From contig NW_006768909.1 of NCBI RefSeq assembly GCF_000204055.1, positions 31,455 through 44,624 of the forward strand: DNA of 13,170 nt, read 5' to 3'. The stretch's first letter is position 1. Each line of letters opens with the position of its first letter. The translations under genes and the position numbers were made by a program. This document shows, piece by piece, positions 5,991 through 13,170 of the stretch. The DNA comes from Melampsora larici-populina 98AG31 (lineage: Eukaryota; Basidiomycota; Pucciniomycetes; Pucciniales; Melampsoraceae). The notes beneath the pieces were generated by a model, which worked only from the letters and a program-made list of their open reading frames with translations, had not been told where the DNA came from and ran no database searches.

Positions 5991-8405
5991 TTTAATCTGC
6001 CCGTTCTCAGTTTAAGATCTGATAACGGTACTGAATATGTGAACAAACACATGTTTGATTTCTGTTTACTTGAAGGTATCACACATATTCAAGGAGCTCC
6101 ATATACTCCTCAATCTAACGGTGTAGCTGAGCGATGGAATCGAACGGCTTCTGAACGTCTGAGAACTTTATTCTCTTCCTCAAAGGTACCTTTGTACTTT
6201 TGGCCCGAATGTCTACAACAGATAATACTGTGCTTCAACAACTTTCCGACCAAGACAAACGCTGGTCTTGTTTCACCTCTCTCTGCCCTTGGTCAACCAC
6301 ATGACGATGTCGGCCTTTTTGCTCCTTTTGGTTGTGCAGTAGAGTATCTTCTACCTCCTCCTCTTAGATCCAAACTATCGCCCGTGTGTCAAGAAGCGGT
6401 ATTTCTACATTCAGTACCTGAAGGAAAACACATCGTTGCTTATGACAGAACACGTCACTTGCTCATCAAGACATCATCGTTTAAATTTTATTTCGACAAG
6501 TTTCCGTTTGTCACATTACCTAATAAACAACCCACAGATGTTCTATCACTACCTTGGCCAGATTTAGCATCTATTGATGAACCTGTTCAACCTATCATCA
6601 AAACCATACATAAATCTTTACCTACTTCTTCACAAATCCCAATCATTACTTTATCTCCTAATTCATCACCTACCCCGTCCAACATTCCTTCTCCGGTTAT
6701 CACCGAGCTTCCACTTCCTGTTCCCACACCAGCTCAAATTTCTGCTTCCACGCCGCCTGTACCACCCGTTCCACGCCGTAGCTCAAGAGTACGTACAGAA
6801 CCTGACCGTTTTACACCATCAGCATACGTTATCAACACTTTTTCGGCCGAACCAAAATCCTATCGGAAAGCTATGGATACGGAAGAATCAGTACAATGGC
6901 AAACAGCAGCAAAGAAAGAAATTGACACACTTAATCAACTAGGAACGTGGCGACTTGTACCAAGACCTAAGAATGTCCGAGTCTTGAGATCTATGTGGGT
7001 GTTCAAACGAAAGATGTTACCATCAGGAGAGATTGATAAGTATAAAGGAAGGTTGGTAGTGTTAGGAAATGGTCAGGTAGCTGGCGTCGACTTTGGTGAT
7101 GTTTTCTCACCTGCATCTAGACAAGAATCAAACCGTGTTTTACTTACGGTTGCGGGTGTAAAGAAATGGAAGGTTAAAGGCTTAGATATCACTGCAGCTT
7201 TTCTACATGGTGATCCCTTAACTGAAGACGTGTTCATGGAACAACCAGAAGGTTTTGTCAACGACATTTATCCCAATCACGTTTGTAAACTTATCTTACC
7301 TTTATATGGCCTTCATCAATCAGCTAAACACTGGAACGACCGATTTACGAAAACCCTGATCAAAATGGGTCTGAAGCAATCAGCACACGACCCCACTTTG
7401 TTTTTTAAACTTGTCAACAATAATTTGGTTGGTTTAATTACCATACATATAGACGACATATCCCTGACGGGAGAAGACGATTTCCTTTCATCAATATCTT
7501 CTGATCTTCACTCACAGTTTCCAATCTCAGCAGACAATGATTTAGAACATCATCTTTCAATTTCCATTAGTCGTACTCAAGATCTTCAATATTTCATTCT
7601 TCAACAAACGTCCTATATTACCAAAATCACTAAGCAATTCTTCTCTGAGGAACCTCACAACGTTTTGACTCCTTACGTGCCCGGCTTTGCTTCCTTGATT
7701 CCAGCTACCGATGTGTCGACATCCAACCCCAATTATGGCTCAATCATAGGTGCACTACTATGGCTTGCACAGTGCACACGCCCAGACATATCCTTTGCAG
7801 TAAATCGTTTATCACAATTCTTAAAGAAAAACGATGCTACTCACTGGAACGCTGCACTACGTGTTCTGGCTTATGTTTATCATTCTCGTCATTTAGGTTT
7901 AACATTAGGTGGATCTGACAATAAACTTGAAGGCTATACAGATTCAGACTGGGCGGAAAACTTACATGATCGCTCGTCTACCTCAGGTTACCTTTTCAGA
8001 TTATCAAACGGTCTCATCTCTTGGAAATCAAGAAAACAACGAACGACGGCTCTTTCCAGTACGGAGGCAGAATACATGGCATTGAGTGACGCTGGGAGAG
8101 AAGCTATGTGGCTAAGACAACTTTTACAAGAGATTCGTTTTATTTCAAACTCACCTACACAAATTCACTATGACAATTCCGGATCTGCTGCACTAGCCAA
8201 CAATCCTGTTCATCACTCGCGCAGCAAACATATTGATTTACGCTATCATTTCATTCGTCAATTGATCAAGGACAAAGCAGTTTCACTTAAACAAGTTAAC
8301 ACATCTTTTCAACTTGCAGATTTCTTAACAAAACCACTTCCTCGACCGGCTTTCATTAACTTTCGTAATCAGTTAGGTTTCAAGGATTTATCTATTAAAA
8401 GTTGA
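5991..8405 (+). pseudogene. Copia Pol, downstream part: rest of integrase, reverse transcriptase, RNase H
   Basis: Same reading frame as the upstream part, open from the codon after the TGA to the stop at 8403-8405; the first ATG inside is 6048. Numbered as one protein from 4005, it carries the second and third integrase catalytic residues (D673 in RSDNGTEY, E709 in GVAERWN), exactly D-35-E. A Pro/Ser/Thr-rich linker follows (about 850-925). The reverse transcriptase has D1061 in GLDITAAFLHGD and the catalytic pair D1150-D1151 in HIDDI, where many copia elements have YVDD. RNase H shows D1313 (YTDSDWA), E1354 (STEAEYMA) and D1390 (HYDNSGSA), followed by KHIDLRYHFIR and ADFLTKPL, the classic copia end. 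Everything needed for reverse transcription looks intact, but it can be made only if the single TGA is read through or is a sequencing error. Confidence 0.9.
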
Positions 8406-8415
8406 GACTTTTCAG

Positions 8416-8425
8416 CATGGGGGGG
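8416..8425 (+). promoter_or_regulatory. Polypurine tract
   Basis: CATGGGGGGG, with seven G, lies immediately before the TGTTGGA of the 3' LTR and 10 bases after the Pol stop. This is the position for plus-strand DNA priming. Confidence 0.8.
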
Positions 8426-8767
8426 TGTTGGAATTACGTGTTTCCTTTTTGCTATCTAAGTCTTTTTCATCTTTCAGTACGATCAAGTATCGTAATTACG
8501 TTGTAATGAGTCCTTTTTTGTATTTCTCTTTAATCGACATGACGTCATTGGTACCAATGAATATTGTTACGTCATTTACGTCATCATTCATTTTTCGTCG
8601 ATTCTTTTTGTATCTTGTGTTCTCTATATAAACTGATCTCAAACTTCAGTTAGATGTCTTTCTTCTTCATCTGACTGTTTCTCTAAAACACATCTTATCA
8701 TAAGATTTGTAGCGTTTGTTGTTCTCAAACTTATTCTAAGATTTGTTTTGTTTTTGTTTGGAATCAG
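8426..8767 (+). repeat. 3' LTR, main part (342 bp, lacks the last 7 bases)
   Basis: Identical base for base to 3599-3940, including the CRE cluster and TATA box. It stops at GGAATCAG, where the 5' LTR continues TCCAACA, and is followed by unrelated filler. Confidence 0.93.
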
Positions 8768-8781
8768 GTAATGAACACAGG
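8768..8781. other. 14-base filler at the broken 3' LTR end
   Basis: GTAATGAACACAGG is not in the LTR. With the preceding G it gives GGTAATGAA, identical to 3589-3597 just outside the 5' LTR. It also weakly resembles the primer-site region. The next eight bases, ATCTGACT (8782-8789), are LTR sequence again. Confidence 0.7.
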
Positions 8782-8789
8782 ATCTGACT

Positions 8790-9090
8790 CACCGTGTCCG
8801 TATCCGTGTAGCACGTCCACGTGCACACACCAAATACTTTCAATACATACTTGAAAGACCCATTAAAGAGGTCTCCACAATAGGCATGTCTTCCCTTTGT
8901 CAACTGGGACGTTGGCACTCAGTTGACCCCAACTGCTGACAAAGGATCCCACAAATTCTTTTGTCAAATTGTCATTCACAAAGGGTGCTCGGCACCGATC
9001 TCAGACTAAAGCCTACCAAACAGCTTTCTGTTTTTTTTCAAAACTCTCCGTGTGTGCACGTCGACGTGCTACAAGGATACCGACATGGTG
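8790..9090. mobile_element. 301-bp non-autonomous DNA transposon (MITE) inside the 3' LTR
   Basis: The ends are inverted repeats of about 41 bases with four mismatches, starting CACCGTGTCCGTATCC on the left and, reverse-complemented, CACCATGTCGGTATCC on the right. ACT is duplicated at 8787-8789 and 9091-9093, matching the single ACT at 8674-8676 of the uninterrupted LTR. A 3-base duplication and a CAC start fit CACTA/EnSpm-like or PIF/Harbinger-like elements; family assignment is uncertain. Inside are nested short hairpins such as GTCAACTG with CAGTTGAC, and CCTTTGTCA with TGACAAAGG. It encodes no protein. Confidence 0.82.
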
Positions 9091-9191
9091 ACTGTTTCTC
9101 TAAAACACATCTTATCATAAGATTTGTAGCGTTTGTTGTTCTCAAACTTATTCTAAGATTTGTTTTGTTTTTGTTTGGGATCAGTCCAACA
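9091..9191 (+). repeat. Second copy of the LTR 3' end (101 bp)
   Basis: Corresponds to 3847-3947 and ends with the proper TCCAACA followed by TGAAT. It differs from both other copies at 9179 (G where they have A). It resumes exactly at the ACT target duplication of the MITE. Confidence 0.92.
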
Positions 9192-9196
9192 TGAAT
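9192..9196. repeat. Right target-site duplication TGAAT
   Basis: Directly follows TCCAACA at 9191 and matches 3594-3598. This shows that the true right border of the original insertion is here and not at 8767. Confidence 0.85.
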
Positions 9197-9418
9197 GTTT
9201 TCAATCTAGACACACTGAGATTTGTGATACTTGACGCCAGATCAATTTGATGACTTATATTTGTTCAAATGAGTGAAATATGTAATTGTCTACGCATCTA
9301 TCTCTGTTCTGTTGGATTGACTTGATTTTGTGATCTTTAGAATGGTTTATGAGAGTACATATGATTGAAATAAGACATTCAAAAGTGCTTGTAGAACAGA
9401 ATGTATGGAGTCTTGGAT

Positions 9419-9634
9419 TTATTTAATTTTACTATCAATGAGTAATTTGTCAAAAAGATTAGGGTATGAATCAAAGTGGTTCATTAAGAGATCATCATCT
9501 CTTGTGAATTCTATAATCAACTTGAAAAGTACTTCATTTATCCCAAAGTCCATTGATGTGTGAAACCAATCTTCTTCTGAAAGCTTTACAGAGTTAATTG
9601 ATGGTTCTTTTACATTCAAGAAAGTTAATATCAT
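9419..9634 (-). CDS. Small hypothetical protein, 71 residues, possibly a last-exon relic
   Basis: An ATG at 9634-9632 with A at -3 opens 71 codons to a TAA at 9419. The product is acidic, with a protein-like pattern of charged and aromatic residues (EEDWFHTSMDFGINEV, IIEFTRDDDLL, NHFDSYPNLFDKLLID). It has no signal peptide, membrane segment or motif that I can name. An in-frame stop lies eight codons upstream. No convincing upstream exon was found in the purine-rich DNA next to it. It could be a short gene, the surviving 3' exon of a degraded gene, or chance. Confidence 0.3.
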   Translation of the reverse strand: MILTFLNVKEPSINSVKLSEEDWFHTSMDFGINEVLFKLIIEFTRDDDLLMNHFDSYPNLFDKLLIDSKIK

Positions 9635-10404
9635 CTTGCTCCTCTTTTGGATTGATTATATGTAGAGAAAAAATTCAATTAAATTGCAAAGACACCCAAA
9701 TAACAAAGAAAAACCCTATCTTCTTTCCTGCACAATAAATCCCAACCTCAAATGCAAAGCCGTACAAAAATAAAATCTCAAGGTAGAAAGAAAGAAAAAA
9801 GATGACAAAATAAATTAGGTATCAAAATTTCTGTAATTCAATGGCATTGGTAGGAAGAAAAATCGAAAATAGTAATCAAATGTGGTGTTAAAGAAAAGAA
9901 AACGTTCAAAAGAAGTTTGCTCAAGTAATGAAAAGAAAATGGGATTCATAGATGATTTTTTTAAAATTGGAAACCAAATTAAATGATTAGAATTCAGAAA
10001 AAAAATCTTATGTATCTATTCAAATGACTTGCAAAAAAAATGCTCTGGTATCATAAAAATTCATGTAAGGAGAGACATAAGAAATGAGATTAAATAAAAA
10101 AAAGAATGACTTTAAAGGAATGAATATTAAAAAAAGGAGTGATATGAATCATCATTATGATTCCCTCAAAATCAATTGAGAGAAAAACAATGGTCAGTGA
10201 AAGTAGAAGAAAGTAAAAGGGAAAAAGGTAGTTCAAGCTTGAAGAGGAACAAAGATGAAAGAACGATTTGGGTAAACGTATGAAGAAAAAACAAAACAAA
10301 AAAGAAGGGTTGACTTCAATAAATGGGGTTCTAAGCAAGACGAAAGTGTTATTAAAATAGGCATATGAATTATACAAGATGAAGCCAGTCAGATCAAATT
10401 AAAT
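9635..10404. other. Gene-free, purine-rich stretch downstream of the membrane-protein gene
   Basis: From about 9780 to 10330 the plus strand is strongly enriched in A and G (runs such as AGAAAGAAAGAAAAAAGATG). The template-sense transcript of the neighbouring minus-strand gene would therefore be U/C-rich. The hydrophobic Phe/Leu/Ser-rich minus-strand ORF at 10090-10377 is the expected by-product of that skew. The 3' UTR and poly(A) site of the gene ending at 10405 should lie in the right-hand part. Confidence 0.55.
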
Positions 10405-12698
10405 TCATGCATTAGAAGTTATATCATTTTCGATAATGATACTAGATTCAGTTAGTCTTCTCATCGGTACATGAGGTCTTCTACCTTGATGATCTTCGTT
10501 AAATTCAATTTCAGGTGAACTATTTCCGACCTCACTAGAATTATGAGAATTATGTTTAGACCGACTAGCGAAATTGATGGTTGCACTACGAGTCGGTAAT
10601 TGTGGTGGATCATATCGACTTCTAGTCTTTGCAACTTCAAGTGATCTTCGACGATGTACATCTGTTGAACGCCAACCTAATCCAGCTGATGAAACTTCTG
10701 ATCTATCTGTTGGACTTGGTGGTGGAGGTGGTACAAGTGCAAGTCCATCAAGTGATTGTCGAAGACTATCCACACGGCGTGTTGATAGTCTTTTGTTGGT
10801 AGTTTTTGGACTTGTATCACCCATGTTGACCAGAAGACCTGATGGGCTACGTTCTTGCATGAATCCTATATCCGGAGCTATTGAAACTCGTTCAGCAGCT
10901 GTTGTAGTCATAGCTGATTTCTCTGGGTTGTTGAATTGTTTCTGTTGACGTTCTGCGCGATGGTGCCGTACGGAATCTTCTGATCCCATGGCAATCATTG
11001 CACAGACTGGATTTTGAATTAATCCATAGACTGCTCCATAGACTCCTTTAATTATTGGAGCAACAAATGTTCCAGCAAGGTTCTTGTGCTCCCAAATGGC
11101 TATTCGATCATCACAAAAAGAATATCGATATACATCATGAGTATGGAAATCTTCTTTTGATCATAAAAAATGAAATCAAACTTACGAGCCACAATAGCCA
11201 CTGAAATAGGCCAAAGGATAAAAAAGTAAATGACAGATAAGATGGAACCCTTCCAAATAGACCAACCCAACCTCTTGAAGAATTGACGCCACGTTAATTT
11301 TCTATTAAAGATATCATTAACATCAGAACCTGAGAAGAAATGAAGTCCACGACTAAAGCCTTGATCATTATTGAATTTTCTCCACCATCTAACAATTGTC
11401 CAGCGTGTTGCTTCTGGATCTTTCTTCGCCGCCGAACCCCATGCTGTATCGGGCCATGGGAAAGGAAAGGCTTCCACTTTATTTTTTCGTAAATCGACGT
11501 GTACCATTCCTGATGCGATACAAAATGTAAGGATTCCTTGAATGAAGATGGTAATCGCCATATCTCCTGCCACGGTGTTCTCTACAAGATAGAATAAAGC
11601 AAACATACGTAAGACGTTTTGAATACTAGTTGAGTTGGGCGTCATCCAACGCGCGGTGAAGCAAGATCCGGTCATATCACACACGACGACGCCAATGATG
11701 CGATGGGGTTGTGATCAGTAGTGTTGAAGGACTAACCCGTCAAGATCCATACTCGTACAGAAGTTGCGTTGAGATACATTGCACATCCAATCCCAAAGTT
11801 GACTGATGTATATCGAGCGAAGGACAAAATATGTCAGGATAGAGTGAATCGTCAAAGTTAATGGAAGACAAGAGAGAAAGTAACTGACAAGCTCCATCTA
11901 GCAAGGCTGCACCAAGCATTTGAAGAACGATGATGTAACTGTAAAAAAGAGGTTGGCGTAAGTGATAAGAAGGTCAATGGCGTATCAGGTTTGAGAGATC
12001 ACTTACAACTTCTGTCTTCCTGTAAGAGGAGGGATGCTAAGAGGATGAAGTCCAGCTGGCCGACCAGGGAAAGTAGATTGATCATTTGTAACTTGAATGA
12101 TTGGATCAGTTTTTTTGGTCTTGTGATCATATCTGACATGATTGGCTTCTAGTGCCGAAGGAGAGATTAGAGGAGATGACCGAAAGGGTTGAATCTCTTC
12201 ATTTGACATTTGATTTGTCTTGAAAGCTGAATTGGAAGATGGAATGTAAAGAGATTGAGCTGAGGAAGCTGAGATCAACGGACGTGTTTGTTGTGATGGT
12301 TCGTGATGTTGTCTTGGTCGATATGATGGATGATGATAGCGAATTGATGGATTGCGAAAGTAAGCTTTGTGATGATGTGTTGGTGTTGCTTTGTTGGTAG
12401 TCAAAGAAGATTGTTGAGTAGCAGAAGAAAGCAAGTTAGCTTGAGAAGGATCGAGACTGTTAGCGGATGATAAGTTTATTGAGATAGTCGAGAGTGAGGA
12501 TTGATAACCAGACTGGCTATCTCGTTCCTTCTCCGAAGTTGTTGATCGTGGTAATGGTGATAGAGCGTGGCGGGTAAGGGTTGGAGGGTTGGTTGCTGAA
12601 CTTGTTCTTGTTGTAAAGGGTTGACTGTCGAGGTCAAGATTAAGAGTGATGGCGGGTGCTTGTAGTTGTTCTTCGGTTTCTATCAGAATCTTCTCCAT
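10405..12698 (-). CDS. Uncharacterised fungal multi-pass membrane protein, 632 residues, five exons
   Basis: Coding exons are 12698-12007, 11938-11889, 11802-11737, 11581-11186 and 11099-10405. The introns (68, 86, 155 and 86 bases) begin GTAAGT, GTCAGT, GTTAGT and GTAAGT and end in AG; all phases agree and the frame closes at TGA 10405-10407. The ATG at 12698 follows an in-frame TAG and has G at -3 and +4. Residues 1-230 are a disordered Ser/Thr/Pro/His-rich tail. Membrane segments lie at about 231-257 (YIIVLQMLGAALLDGA, NFGIGCAMY), 274-296 (AGDMAITIFIQGILTF), 382-404 (SVIYFFILWPISVAIV) and 413-440 (GVYGAVYGLIQNPVCAMIAM). Between segments 2 and 3 is a conserved-looking loop with PFPWPDTAW and GLHFFSGSDVNDIF. 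Residues 441-632 are a basic, Ser-rich tail with a PPPPPSP run. From memory it resembles a fungal membrane family of unknown function (perhaps DUF2456); that name is uncertain. No biochemical role can be given. Confidence 0.82.
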
Positions 12699-12864
12699 CT
12701 CTTTTGATCCTTTCTTTTTAATCTATCTATTCGGATTCCGCCTTTCCTCAATTCATTAAGCAAGTTAAGCCTCTTCTTCCTCTCCTGTCAGTCTTTCGTC
12801 CAATCGATTGTATCTGTCCCACTCTATCCTATAAACAGAATCCATTTAATGAATCATAATCAAC
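12699..12864 (-). promoter_or_regulatory. Short intergenic region with promoter and 5' UTR of the membrane-protein gene
   Basis: 166 bases separate the stop of the upstream partial gene (12865) from the ATG at 12698. Both genes read on the minus strand, so the 3' end of one and the promoter of the next must fit here. No TATA box stands out. The 90 bases before the ATG are purine-rich on the coding strand. Confidence 0.35.
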
Positions 12865-13169
12865 TCATGAGTCATCGAATCTCCCAACCTTGTCATATGC
12901 AGGCTGACCGAAATTCTGACCTCGAAACCCAGACAATCTACTTCGCACAAAACCTTGATTTCTTGAAGATGGAATATGTATCTGACAAGTGAAAGCAAAT
13001 GATGAACAGAATCAAAAGATAGGGATTAAATCGATACCTGTTGACCGTTCTGTTGAAGATATCGCAAACCAACTTGAAGACTTGTACGAAATAAGCTTAC
13101 AAGAAAGAGTTGCATTTGCCAGTGGCTCATCAGAAAGCGTTCTGATTTTCTGACCTTCATGCTCTGTAC
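12865..13169 (-). CDS. C-terminal end of an unrecognised protein, last two exons (partial)
   Basis: Exon 13169-13038 (44 codons, cut by the window edge) and exon 12981-12865 (38 codons plus TGA) flank a 56-base intron beginning GTATCG and ending TTGTCAG, in phase 0. The reading is a basic, partly hydrophobic stretch (FLMSHWQMQLFLVSLFR) followed by LRYLQQNGQQ, then a Gly/Arg/Phe-rich end with SRLSGFRGQNFG and YDKVGRFDDS. The hydrophobic part could be a membrane segment close to the C-terminus. I do not recognise the family. Support comes from clean splice signals and continuous frame; the alternative, that the first exon is in another frame, is not excluded. Confidence 0.45.
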
Positions 13170-13170
13170 A

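Larger units (their letters stand above)
3599..9191 (+). mobile_element. Ty1/copia (Pseudoviridae-type) LTR retrotransposon with a rearranged 3' LTR
   Basis: The element runs from TGTTGGA to TCCAACA and is flanked by TGAAT duplications. The order is 5' LTR, primer binding site, Gag with CCHC knuckle, protease, integrase, reverse transcriptase, RNase H, polypurine tract, 3' LTR. Integrase before reverse transcriptase defines the copia superfamily. The 342 comparable LTR bases (3599-3940 and 8426-8767) are identical, so the copy is young. It has one in-frame stop in integrase. The 3' LTR is abnormal: its last 7 bases are missing, then come a 14-base filler, an inserted 301-bp inverted-repeat element and a second LTR 3' end. 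Without that insert and duplication it would be about 5.2 kb, a normal size for copia elements. Confidence 0.95.

Noticed and set aside
8426..8767. Treating 8767 as the right border of the retrotransposon
   Set aside because: The LTR there lacks TCCAACA and is not followed by TGAAT. Both are found at 9185-9196.
10090..10377. Minus-strand 95-codon hydrophobic ORF
   Set aside because: Its Phe, Leu and Ser composition is what a U/C-rich strand yields in any frame. There is no motif and it sits in the probable 3' flank of the membrane-protein gene.
10574..10948. Plus-strand 124-codon ORF
   Set aside because: It is the antisense shadow of the last exon of the membrane-protein gene.
1..13170. CRISPR arrays, bacterial operons or phage genes
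   Set aside because: No regularly spaced identical repeats were seen. Split genes with GT-AG introns and a copia element show that this is eukaryotic nuclear DNA.

Overview
The window looks like nuclear DNA of a filamentous basidiomycete fungus, quite possibly a rust. The reasons are AT-rich intergenic DNA, genes split by short GT-AG introns (56-155 bases), exons as small as 50 bases, and a young Ty1/copia retrotransposon primed by a half-tRNA. The rust assignment is inference; nothing seen is diagnostic of a genus.

Layout. Positions 2-607 hold the 3' part of an AGC-type protein kinase gene (+ strand, one intron), with two apparent one-base insertions around the catalytic HRD motif. From about 505 to 1705 lies an array of decayed duplications of the kinase's last exon and 3' flank; one copy still reads open in the kinase frame to its own stop. 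Positions 1706-3593 are mostly gene-free. They contain a decayed coding-like stretch on the minus strand (2064-2415), a 12-bp perfect hairpin and a 105-bp foldback element (2637-2770), and a TATA-like site (2927).

Positions 3599-9191 are a Ty1/copia element inside a TGAAT target duplication. It has a 349-bp 5' LTR, a primer site matching the anticodon arm of initiator tRNA-Met, a Gag-Pol frame broken by a single TGA inside the integrase core, a G-rich polypurine tract, and a compound 3' LTR. The first 342 bases of the 3' LTR are identical to the 5' LTR. Then come 14 bases of filler, a 301-bp terminal-inverted-repeat element (8790-9090) and a second copy of the LTR 3' end. This architecture is the most unusual thing in the window. 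It may record recombination of retrotransposon cDNA into a pre-existing solo LTR that already carried a MITE.

Positions 9192-10404 are gene-poor, with one small minus-strand ORF and a purine-rich stretch. Positions 10405-12698 are a five-exon minus-strand gene, reconstructed here, for a 632-residue membrane protein with about four membrane segments between long disordered tails. Positions 12865-13169 carry the last two exons of another minus-strand gene, unrecognised and cut by the window edge. The host genes have no evident functional link; the kinase and membrane-protein loci flank a retrotransposon-rich gap.
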